Shown here: positions 1-9,200 of the stretch, piece after piece
Position numbering within the stretch: position 1 is the first letter of the stretch
Layout: each line of letters begins with the position of its first letter
From: Grammothele lineata
Taxonomy: Eukaryota > Basidiomycota > Agaricomycetes > Polyporales > Polyporaceae
Assembly: GCA_002150815.3 (NCBI GenBank)
Contig: NDFF03000028.1
Coordinates: 248,001-312,000 of the forward strand
Length of the DNA: 64,000 nucleotides
Reading direction: 5' to 3'
Position numbers and translations under genes: made by a program
Notes under the pieces: generated by a model
What the model was told of the DNA's origin: nothing
The model's input: only the letters and a program-made list of their open reading frames with translations
Database searches by the model: none

Positions 1-1274
1 CTAAATGGGGAAGGGATGACATCAGAGGCGATCACGCGGACGGAGGGGAGGCCAAGGCGTACGTATTTGGAAATGATCTTGTCGAGTGCCTGGGGGAGGA
101 CGGCCCAGTCGAAGACCTTGACGTCCTTTTCGATATTGCGCGGCTTTGGGGCAGGAAAGTCCATGATCTTCTGGAAGAAGGCCTCGGAGCCGGGCTTGTT
201 CTTCGACACTGTCTTGGGCCGGAAGCCCTCGAGGTTCCGCCGGATCCGGTTCTTCTCCTCGATGTTGAACACGTCCCCGACCAGCGACTCAAGCAGGAAG
301 ATGATGTCCACCGACGTGATGCAGCACTGCGACGCCGGCGGCTCCCCCGCGCCCACCCAGTCCGGCGGGCGGAAGATGCACGACACCACCGCGTCCCCCT
401 CCGCGTACGCCGCGGGCCGAATCGCCTCGCACGCGACGCGGAGCGTGCAGCCCTCCTGCACGCGCGAGAAACGCACCAGCCTGCGCCCGATGCGCCGCTC
501 GTCGTGCTCCCACTCCTGCACGTTCGCCATCCCGTCCGTTGGCGTCTCGAGCACGAGGTTCGCGCGGAACGCGCTCTCCGCATCGTCGTCGTCCGTGCTC
601 GACCGCCGGGCCCGGATCAGCGACTGTTTCTTCAGCTGCCCGCGGGGGGCCGCATCACGCGGGCTGGTGGTGCTACTGATGGGGCGCGCGCGTCCCGGCC
701 CTGCACTGCTCGGCCGAGAGCGTCTTGCGCCCAAGACTCCAGGAGGCGACGTCGATGTCGAGGGGGACGCGCTGAGGTCCCGGGGTATGTGAAAGGCCAC
801 GTCGTCCGCTGCCTCCTGCTTGCACAGCAGCACGGGCGATCCAGAAGCCGCATCTGTCGAGAAGCAAGCATTTTGAATATGGTCCCAATGCTGTGCTTCG
901 ATCTCCGACTTACGGGAAGGCGTATAGGTGAATCTGCCGAACGTGAGAGAGTCGATGGGGCAGTTGGAGGCGTTCAGCGCCTGCACCGTGACGGGTACGG
1001 TAGGCACGGGCCGCACCCCATCCGCTACCAACGCCTCGAGCTCGGGGATGACAGCGCGGAGGTTCCACTCGCCCTCCCGCTTTCCCGGGATGGGCTGGAC
1101 CTCCGTGGCGAGGGCGCGGTTCCCGACGACGATGCGCAGGAAGGTGGTTTCGGCGCTGACGAGGTGGAACTGCAGGTGAACGGCGATGCACGACCCGGCG
1201 GCCCCCTCGTGCGGGCCGTAACCGTACACGCGGAAGACCTGGCGCGGGGAAGACACAAATGGCCGGGAGTTCAT
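1..1274 (-). CDS. DUF7082 / Medusa-like transcriptional regulator (3' end beyond window)
   Basis: One uninterrupted frame runs on the minus strand from an ATG at 1274-1272 (MNSRPFVSS...) to the window edge, at least 424 codons. The N-terminal half is a beta-rich module ending near ...DSLTFGRFTYTPS. An acidic Ser/Asp-rich linker follows (about residues 210-230, DDDD). The C-terminal domain starts near MANVQEWEHDERR and contains ITSVDIIFLLESLVG, IEEKNRIRRNLEGFRP and KPRNIEKDVKVFDW. These strings match what I know of DUF7082, the C-terminal domain of fungal Medusa/ACON-3-type developmental regulators of conidiation and morphogenesis. That role is inherited from ascomycete relatives and is inference here. 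No intron is needed. The frame is still open at base 1, so the tail is missing. Family call confident, developmental role less so. Confidence 0.85.
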   Translation of the reverse strand, partial: MNSRPFVSSPRQVFRVYGYGPHEGAAGSCIAVHLQFHLVSAETTFLRIVVGNRALATEVQPIPGKREGEWNLRAVIPELEALVADGVRPVPTVPVTVQALNASNCPIDSLTFGRFTYTPSRKSEIEAQHWDHIQNACFSTDAASGSPVLLCKQEAADDVAFHIPRDLSASPSTSTSPPGVLGARRSRPSSAGPGRARPISSTTSPRDAAPRGQLKKQSLIRARRSSTDDDDAESAFRANLVLETPTDGMANVQEWEHDERRIGRRLVRFSRVQEGCTLRVACEAIRPAAYAEGDAVVSCIFRPPDWVGAGEPPASQCCITSVDIIFLLESLVGDVFNIEEKNRIRRNLEGFRPKTVSKNKPGSEAFFQKIMDFPAPKPRNIEKDVKVFDWAVLPQALDKIISKYVRLGLPSVRVIASDVIPSPF

Positions 1275-3089
1275 GAAAGAAGCGGCGTCCGGGGTGGCTA
1301 GAGGCCATGCCGTAAAGACCGGCTTAGCGAAACGAATTCACGATGTGCACAAGAGACAAACGCACTGGCGTGATCAGACGTCTTCCCTTGAGAGGCGGGC
1401 GGGTTGCCGACGGGGGGAAGAGGAGGGCTACGGGAGGAGGATGAGGACGGACCGTTATAGCGCGTGCCAAGGGCGTGCTGCGAGGTAGAAGGCGCCGAAA
1501 TCATCCCGATAAATCCTGGGTGAAACAGAGGCCTTTGGGAGGGAGAAGGGCTGAAAGGGTGCGCGCGCAAGGCGAGGGCGTCGGGCTGAGGCGAAAAAAT
1601 AGGCGCAGATAGAAGGGGCAAGGTAGGTGCGTGTTTGATGCTGTGGGGACTCGCGTCGACGCGAGCCGGGTAGAACGCAAGGGGAAGGGGGTGACCGGTG
1701 CGCGGGGAGGAGAGGACAGGCAGGTGTGCAGACGGGCGGGGTGAAATAAGGCGGGTCGGGGAACCGGTCGGAGCTGATGTTATACGAAAGAGGGAAGGGC
1801 GGGGGCTGCGAGCGAGCGCAGGAGGCGTCCGGGAGAGGCAGGCGGGATTTGGGGAGATGATGTATTGTTGGCGATAGCGCAGAGGGGGCGTCTCTCGGCG
1901 TCTGGGGTCATGGTCTGCTCAAGGCCGGCGCGTCGACGCGATCGACGATCGAACAGCACTTGCGCGGCCGCTCCCTAGGTCCATCACCCAAGGCACCGCG
2001 CACCCAAAACACGCAAAAATGACAAAAATAATTACCTCCTCCCCGCGCGTGGGTCCGGCTCGGCGGATCGGCCCATCGCCCGCCCACACCCCAAATGCAG
2101 CGGTGTGGCCCGGCGCAAGGTGCTTGGGCCGTAGCGTGCGAGCCCGGGGCGGCGGCGGTCAGAAGACTGCTAGGCTTGGTTACTGGTAAAGGCAAGGCAA
2201 AGGCGGCACAAGCCGCGTTCAAAGCCAGAAAGTCAGTAACTCAGCCCCACGTGGCGATCTCCCGGGGCGATCTCCACAAGGCTCGTCCACGTGCTGGGCC
2301 TATTGTTACCCGACTTCCGACGACGGCAGGCGACGCCCTGGCTGCGCTGTGGCCGCCAGCACCCGCCCTCCTCGGCGCGCCACCGCATTCGGCTCTCCGC
2401 GCGCCTCGTGCTCCGCGGCATCCCTCCAGGCGACCCACCCGCTGGGAAGAGGAGGACGCCCTCCCGCATGGTAGTCCGCGGGCAGCACCCACTCCTGCAG
2501 CAGTGTCCTCACTTGCGGGCCCTTGCTGCCTTTCAGCCCTTGAGTAGCGCGCCACGAGTCGTCCGCACCGCCGGTTCGCGGTGCTTCATCACCAACAATG
2601 ATACATAGCCAACTGCACGAGGCCCTCACGGTCGCACAGGGCATCCCGCGAGATGACATTCCCGCTTGCATTAATCCAGCCACGTTCCCGCGGCCGCGAG
2701 CAGTGCTGCTAGCCTCGCCATCCGATCGTCCAGAGCGCCACAAGGATGGCGCACCACCAACCTCAAGGCTGGTTTTGTCCGTTGCGGGTATCCGCGATGG
2801 ACCGAACGTTTGAAGCTCCGGCTGCGCTGTCCTCTGACAAACTTCACGCCTGTCTACGACGCCGCACACACCGTTTTACAGAGGCCTTTGTCGAGGTCCG
2901 TAGCAGTGCCTAGCGGCGCAGGCGGTGAAGACAATACATGCACCGATCGCTGACGGGCCCCTAAAGTGAGCAATGGACCTATGGCGTTGCTTTGTCCGCC
3001 TCTAGTAAGATATGACAGTACGCACCGTCACAAGGTATATTCCAATGACAATAGCTGTTCATACAACACACTTGCAGCGGAATAGATAC
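1275..3089. other. Intergenic: upstream region of the DUF7082 gene
   Basis: About 1.8 kb between the DUF7082 start and the MED27 stop. The part next to the start (1300-1900) is purine-rich on the plus strand, so the minus-strand leader would be pyrimidine-rich, as is common in fungal promoters and 5' leaders. Open frames at 1908-2222, 2095-2547 and 2306-2869 show no recognisable motif and overlap on both strands, so I do not call them genes. A leader intron or upstream ORF of the regulator could lie here. Confidence 0.5.
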
Positions 3090-4515
3090 CTAAGCATTGC
3101 TGCCGCCCCCTCCGTCGGCTCCTACGTCTCCTTCGGCCTCGGCACTGCCGTTGGTGGCCTCCGCCGGCGGTGGCGGAGGCTCGTACTTGCACATCACATG
3201 GCGGCAGTCCCAGAGTGGCGCCTTCGGGTCCTCCGAGGCTGGCAGACGTCTTCTTACCACGGGCGGGAGGTGGCCTTCGGCGGAGATGACGCGCTGACAA
3301 TTCGAGCAAGTGTCGATGAAGAGCTGCCCGTATGATCCAAGAAGTTCCTACAAGGCAGAATTTGTAAACCGCCGACAAATTAGCAGAAACATGAATCTAC
3401 CGCACCACATATGACTGCAGCGGAGACAACGGATCTGACCGAATGACCTTCGCAAGCTGTTGCGACATTTGTCGAAACGTCATAAAGTCCGATTGGGAAT
3501 GAGCCGGTTTCTAGAACAGAACGCGGCGTCGTGAGCAACAGACATGGTGGGGCGTTCCCCGCGTGTACTTACCTGCTCTCGCGAACCTATAGCCGTAGCA
3601 CTTTGGACGACGAGAGGTTGATTGCCCTGAGAGGACTGATCCAAGGTGAGATAGACTGTCGTGACGTTGGGGGCCATGAAGCGGATCGTCACAGGGCACT
3701 GAAGGACCTTTCCTTTTTTCGGGGTGACAACGTGCAACTTGTTCTTGTTGGACTTATTGTAATCCCGGATATACGCAGGTAATCCCTCCAGGGACACAGG
3801 TACCATCCCGGGCTCCACCGGGGGGAGCAGCGACGTCTGTTTCGATTCCGTCTCCCGGTAAGGTTGGGGCGACTCCGGAGAAGGCGGTCTCCTGCGTAGT
3901 GTGGCCTCAGCGCACATCCACCCGCAAACGCAGCCCCACTGGCACGCACCTCCGCTTCAGGTTCTCGCGCCGTAGGTTCGAGCCGAGGTTGGTCGGGTCG
4001 GCCTGCTCGCTCTTGCGTGCGGCCTTGAGGGCGTCCTGCACCTTCTCGGAGCGGACTACATCTGCGACGGCTGCGAGCTCACGGAAGCCGTGCTCGAGCA
4101 AGGTTTTCGGCTCGAGTTGCTGCTTCTGCGGATCAGACCCCGGCGGCCGCAGGAGCTGCGCGGGGACGTGCCGGATCGCCTGCAAGCGGCTGTTGAGCTC
4201 TTTGAGGGTCTGTATGTGCCCGCGCAGGGTCGCCAGCTCGGACGCGGGAGTGGGGGACGGCGCGGGTGCGGACGCTGCACCGTCGGCGGTGGCTTGGGTG
4301 GACAAAGCAAGACCCCCTTGGTTAGTTGGCTGTGGCGCGTCGCCAGTACCGGTCGACGGGGGCCCGGTTTGGCCCGATGCTGCCGCTGACGGCGGGAGAG
4401 GCGGCGGAGGCATCATCGCTGCTGCAGTGGCAGCAGAGGTGGATGGCGGTGCGGGCGCGCCCGCCGCCGCGGACGCTGAACTGGGGGCGTCGGCCATTGT
4501 GGACGGTGCGCTCAT
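3090..4515 (-). CDS. MED27: Mediator complex subunit 27
   Basis: Four exons join in phase on the minus strand: 4515-3950, 3891-3573, 3510-3406 and 3347-3090 (415 aa, TAG at 3092-3090). The start is the ATG at 4515 (MSAPSTMADAPSS); an in-frame ATG at 4581 is the alternative. The N-terminus is an Ala/Pro/Ser-rich disordered stretch of about 110 residues. A helical segment follows (ELATLRGHIQTLKELNSRLQ, then FRELAAVADVVRSEKVQDAL). The fungal Med27 junction NLKRRRPPSPESPQPY is restored only after splicing exon 1 to exon 2. The C-terminus holds a Cys pair (DTCSNCQRV) and later DCRHVMC, the small zinc-binding end of Med27. As a Mediator tail subunit it would link activators to RNA polymerase II in the nucleus. 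A retrotransposon starts only about 400 bp upstream. Confidence 0.88.
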
Positions 4516-4918
4516 CGTGGTTGGAGTGATGCACGCGGTGTGGCGAGGCGCCGGTACCCCAGGCACGGCGCCTGCGATCACGATAGGCGAGAATTCCCGC
4601 GAAGGCGGCCTCGGAAACGCCCGGCGGACTCGGAGGTCCCGCGTGTCCCACGACCGACGCCAGCCGTCCCGTCGACGTCATGGCCTCCTTCCCCATCAGC
4701 CGTTGTGTTCACCCAGCAGGCACTCCAGGTCATGTGTGGGAACACATCTCAGCTAGAGGTGCCACTGTGGCTATCGCTACAATTATGGAAACCTCAATGG
4801 CGGGGCCCCCCTTCATCCCTAGCCGCTACTAACCCCTCCAGACGAACAACATAGGCTCGAGGGAGTACTAGCCATAGCGATCGGATTCGTGCAGGTGAGT
4901 ACGTTCGGGGCTCATTTG
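4516..4918. other. Short MED27 upstream region ending at the retrotransposon
   Basis: These 403 bases are what remains of the native MED27 5' region before the target duplication. I see no coding motif and no strong TATA element. Plus-strand frames here are antisense or chance. Sequence that was contiguous before insertion resumes at 14270. Confidence 0.5.
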
Positions 4919-4923
4919 CGCTC
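4919..4923. repeat. Target-site duplication, left copy (CGCTC)
   Basis: Five bases directly before the left LTR, identical to 14265-14269 directly after the right LTR. The length is typical for Ty3/gypsy integrases. It marks one simple insertion event without later rearrangement of the ends. Confidence 0.93.
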
Positions 4924-5249
4924 TGTTGAGTAACGGGTTCGAGAGAACCTCCTTCCGAGAATAGTAGCGCGCGCGCTGGAGTTCGAGCGTGTCAAGGACT
5001 TCTGCTCGGTGACCGTCAAAAGTATCGTCCCGACGATACTAGTGGCGCGCGGGCAGTGGCTCAGACGTTCAGGCGAGAAGTTGATATTACAGTGAGATGT
5101 ATTGTAGACACGCGAGTACTCGAGAATATATACATCGAGTCGGACTTCTAAATACGATGCGGAGAACTCGGAAATGGATGGAACGTTGGTACAGTGAGGC
5201 GTGAGGCTATTCTACGGTTCCAGACCGAGAGCTACTTCGTCACATGACA
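4924..5249 (-). repeat. 3' LTR of the chromovirus
   Basis: A 326-bp terminal repeat starting TGTTGAG and ending CATGACA on the plus strand, so the element-sense repeat runs TGTCATG...CTCAACA. It appears identical to 13939-14264. It holds the same TATA-like run (ATATATA) and would supply the 3' R/U5 end of the transcript. Confidence 0.95.
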
Positions 5250-5261
5250 TGCCTCCCCCAG
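5250..5261 (-). other. Polypurine tract
   Basis: In element sense the bases just before the 3' LTR read CTGGGGGAGGCA, a purine run abutting the TGTCATG terminus. This is the expected plus-strand DNA primer of an LTR element. It lies 15 bases after the stop codon of the third ORF. Confidence 0.8.
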
Positions 5262-5276
5262 AATAGCGTCACGGCT

Positions 5277-6149
5277 TCAAAAGTGCATGCCGTCCGCGAA
5301 CTCGATCGCTTCCATGAGATCTTCACCGTTCTCCACGAAGACGATGACGTCGTCGAGGCACTGCTCGACGTAGCGAACCTTTCGGGCGCCGGCGTCCCAG
5401 TGACAGAACGCGCGGAGGGACTCCAGGTAGAAGGTCGCGGCCTCGTGGTTGTCGGAGAACACAACGACCTCGTCGTTGATGAGGAATGCGCGCACGCTGT
5501 AGGTGACCTCCGGGTCGTAGTTGGCCATGGCGAGTACTCCGGGCGTGTTGAGGTACTCGAGAAGACGTACGAGGACTGTCTTCCCGGCAGGGTGCCCAAG
5601 GGAGGGGGTGGAGATGTGAACGGAGAGCCCTTTGGCGGTAGCGGGCGGCGAGAGATAGAATGGGCTCCAGCGCCAGACTCCGTGGCCTTCCCAGTCCGTA
5701 GACCGAGTGAACGCGGCGCGCATCCACTCGATGGAACGAGTGCCCGCCCGTTGGTAAGCGGTCCAGGTCGCGAGGAGTTCCTCGAACTCCATGGGTCCTT
5801 CGAGGAATGGATTGCGCCTCTCGAGGTCGTCGAGGAAGGAGGTGGCCGGGAGCGGGGAGTTGTCGAGACCCAGCTCGAGGAGTGAATAGGGGCGGAGACG
5901 CGCCGGCGCGACTCCCGGGCTGAAGCCGCTGATGTATCCGTGCGAGGCGTCGATGACGCGCTGTTCAAGGTAGAGGAGGCGGTGATGTATGGCGGCCGCG
6001 ACGAAGGGGGAAAGGTGGAAAAGGATGGATCCGTGATGGTTGAAGGCGAGGAGGTTGCGTCGGTTGAGGAGCGTCTCGAGCGTCATGGCGAACAGGATGT
6101 CGCTGGCGAGAGTCTCCCAGCACATCTCTGCTACGAGGTTGGTCGACAT
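5277..6149 (-). CDS. Third retrotransposon ORF, function unknown
   Basis: A 290-aa frame (MSTNLVAEMCWETLA...ADGMHF) fills almost all the space between the pol stop (6250) and the polypurine tract. The frame is open upstream to 6246, adding about 32 non-AUG codons rich in Leu/Ile/Arg, and is preceded by an in-frame TAG at 6249-6247. It is therefore not a simple readthrough or frameshift extension of pol. The product is rich in Leu, Phe, Trp and Tyr, with acidic helices near the end (CLDDVIVFVENGEDLMEAIE). I see no signal peptide, no clear membrane segment, no zinc motif and no protease or nuclease signature, so it does not look like an envelope protein despite sitting in the env position. It could be a captured host gene or an element-specific accessory protein. 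I do not recognise the family. Its length without stops argues that it is maintained. Confidence 0.7.
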   Translation of the reverse strand: MSTNLVAEMCWETLASDILFAMTLETLLNRRNLLAFNHHGSILFHLSPFVAAAIHHRLLYLEQRVIDASHGYISGFSPGVAPARLRPYSLLELGLDNSPLPATSFLDDLERRNPFLEGPMEFEELLATWTAYQRAGTRSIEWMRAAFTRSTDWEGHGVWRWSPFYLSPPATAKGLSVHISTPSLGHPAGKTVLVRLLEYLNTPGVLAMANYDPEVTYSVRAFLINDEVVVFSDNHEAATFYLESLRAFCHWDAGARKVRYVEQCLDDVIVFVENGEDLMEAIEFADGMHF

Positions 6150-6249
6150 GATGCGATAGAAGTTGCGAAGTAGAAGGCGAATGCGGAGGATGAGTGGCTT
6201 GAGAAGGCTGATGCGCTGATGGATTTCTTCGGCGGTGAGCTCGTCCTAC

Positions 6250-9200
6250 TTATGGTCTTCCTCTTGTGCCACTCGTCGCGTTTACGGGTCGTTTTCCGTG
6301 CTCTCGCAACCTAGCACTCCTCCTTGCGCCTTCGGGTGTGGGTGCTCTAGGTGTCGCGAGTGCTCGTCGATCCTCTTTGTCTGTTCTGGCTGCGACGCCC
6401 GCCGGTGGTAATATCGTGCCACTGGTTGTCGCCGGTCCTTCATTTCGGTCGTCCTTGGCATTGGTATCCTTTGTTCGACTGCGCTCGTTCGTGATGGGTG
6501 AGGCCGTCCTCTCGACTTCTCGCGCTCCGGGCTCCTCGGGATTGCTTCCCTTCCGGGATCCTTGCGGTTTTCGTGCGGCCTTCCTTTGTTCCCACGTGTC
6601 CAGGACCTCCTGCGCGTTCCGGAGTTGCTCACGGGTGAGCCACTCGTCCTCGTCGCTGTCCTTGCCTGCCCACCGCGTCTTGTACAGGATTTTCCGCCGC
6701 CCTCCTTTGCCTCTGACGGCCTTCTCCCCTACGATGCGCTCGACCTCTTCCTCTGGCAAGTCTTCGAAGTCGGCACGGTTCAGTCGTCGCGTGGGGCGCG
6801 GGCCGAATTCCGGGGGCGACGCGCGATAAGATTCCAGGTGCGCGATGTTGATTACGGGATGTATCTGGTACGAGGCGGGCAGCCGCAGACGATATGCGAC
6901 GGGGCTCAGCTTTTCAATGATTTCGAAAGGTCCGTCGTATTTCATAAGTAGCTTGCGGCCGCGTCCCTTCTCACTGCGCAGTAGTTCGAGACTGTGAGGG
7001 TTGGCGAGTACAAGGTCCCCTTCCTCGAATTCGCGTATAAGGCGACCCTTGTTGTACGCTTTCTTCTGGTAAGCCTGTGCTACTGCGAGTGCTTGCTGCG
7101 CGCGGTGCTGATTTGCTCGAAATTGTGCGGCCATCTCGTCTGCGACTTGATGCCTTGACAGCTCCGCTTCTGACCCCAGTTCCCCTCCCCCTGTCAAGTC
7201 GCGAGGAGTTGGGCGCGGAACGCTCTCTGGGGAGCACATCACGGTGCTGCCTGTGACGGGCATGTACCCTCGGAGAAGGTACGCGGGTGCGTACCCTGTC
7301 GCGGTGTGCGGTGTGGTGTTGTAGGCCAAGGTTAGTGCGTCGAGATGCCGGCTCCAGTCGTTGCGCTGCTCTGAAACGTACGCCCGCAGTGCGATCTCCA
7401 AGGTCTGGTTGAGAACCTCCGTCTGTCCGTCACTCTGAGGATGATGCGCAGTGGTGAGTGCTCGCTTCATCCCCATGTTCTTACATAACTGCCCCCAGAA
7501 ATCGCTCCTCCATTTGCTGTCCCGATCCGTGATGATTTGCCGCGGGAGTCCGTAGTGGGTGACGACGTGCTTGAAGAACATGTCGGCCGACTCAACCGCG
7601 GTGGCCTCCACCGTGGTTGCCAGGAACATTCCGTACTTGGTGAGTTTATCTACGATTACCATCGCGTTATCGTACCCGTCTGAGTTTGGCAGCTCTGGGA
7701 TGTGATCAATGCAGACAACTTCGAACGGTTGCGAGGGGATAGGGATGGGTCGGAGGAGCCCGACGCCGCCGTGCCGTCGTGGTTTCGCCTTCTGACACAA
7801 ATCGCAGGTCGCTGTGTAGCGTTTGATGTCGCGCGACATGCGCGGCCAGTAATACACCGTCGCGATGCGATTGTAGGTACGGTGGTATCCGCCGTGTGCG
7901 CTCTCGGTTTTCTCATCGTGCGACTCCTTCATGACGCTGACCCGTTGATCTTGCGGCACGCACAGCTTGCTAGATCCGTTCCAGTCTTCGAAGTACAGCA
8001 GTCCCTCCTCGCTCAGGTAGTATTGCGGGTAAGTCGGCCTTTCTAGTTCATCTTCCTGGATCGCTCGGAGGACGTCACTGAAATGTTCGTCTCGTAGATA
8101 GCCGTCTCTCCATTCGCGAACATTTTCGGGCGAAATTCCAATCAGCAACGAGTGACTAGCGGCGGCCCGATACGCTTCGGCGGAATACGTTATCGGTCCT
8201 TCGATAACCTCCCCCAGTCTAACGCCGACGTCTTCGTTGTCGAGGAGCGCGTGCGCGTGCCGAGATGCTACCTTGAGAAGCTTCTCTTCGAAGCGTGGCC
8301 CCAGCTCGTCAAACGCGTTCTTCAGCGGGTCGTTCGTCTGATCGCCTATGGTGAGCGCTACGCCATCGAGTTCCTGCGGCCCCTGCTGAAGAGGAATCCG
8401 CCGACGTAGACGGGATATCGGATCGACGTTCGAATGCACTCGTCCGGCGCGGTGCACGATACGGAGCCCCGGGTATGCTGCGAACGTCGTTCCCCAGGTT
8501 TGCAGTCTCCGGTTGACATTCTGGAAGGTGCGGCCCCAGGTGAGTGCTGCATGATCTGTGATGGCTAATACTCGTTCGCCTTCTATGTAGGGCTGGAACT
8601 TGATGAGTCCTTCCCGTAAGGCGAGTGCCTCGCGCTCGGTTGGGGAGTAGTTCCGCTCCGCTGACTTGAGAATCCGCGACCAGTACGCGATAACGCGCTC
8701 GATATGTACGATTGTACTCTCGAAGTCGTCGGCCCATTCGTTGCGCTCGGGGACATCGGGATCGTCCTTAGCGATTTGCGCGACGAGGATTGGTACGCGT
8801 TCGCCTTTGTCGTGCGCCTTTGCTAGTCGCTCATACACCTTCGTCCCCTTCAGGTCCCGGATGGCGATGGGCTGGATTTGCTGGAGGATTGCGGCGAGCC
8901 CATAGTCGCAGGCGTCGGAGTACACTCGGTACGGGCTTCCGGGCATTGGGTGTGCGCGGACCGGGGCCTCGGTGAGCACTTGTTTGCAAAGGTCGAATGC
9001 TTCCTGATGGACCTCCTCCCACTTCCAGTCGTTCTCCTTCTTCAGGAGCGCGAAGAGTGGGGCTGCGATCCATGCATAGAAGGGTACGTATGCGGAGAAG
9101 TAAACCATCATTCCGAGGAACGTATGGAGCTCTGATACGTTCTTCGGCGGTGCCAGATCAAGTATCGCTTGAACCTTGTCTCGATTAGTGGATAGCCCAA

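Noticed and set aside
16..792. 258-aa plus-strand ORF at the left edge
   Set aside because: It is antisense to the DUF7082 gene, whose minus-strand frame carries the recognisable domain.
2306..2869. 187-aa minus-strand ORF upstream of the DUF7082 gene
   Set aside because: No motif and equally long frames on the opposite strand. GC-rich DNA gives long chance ORFs.
5244..5885. 213-aa plus-strand ORF in the left part of the retrotransposon
   Set aside because: Antisense shadow of the third retrotransposon ORF, which lies in element orientation between pol and the polypurine tract.
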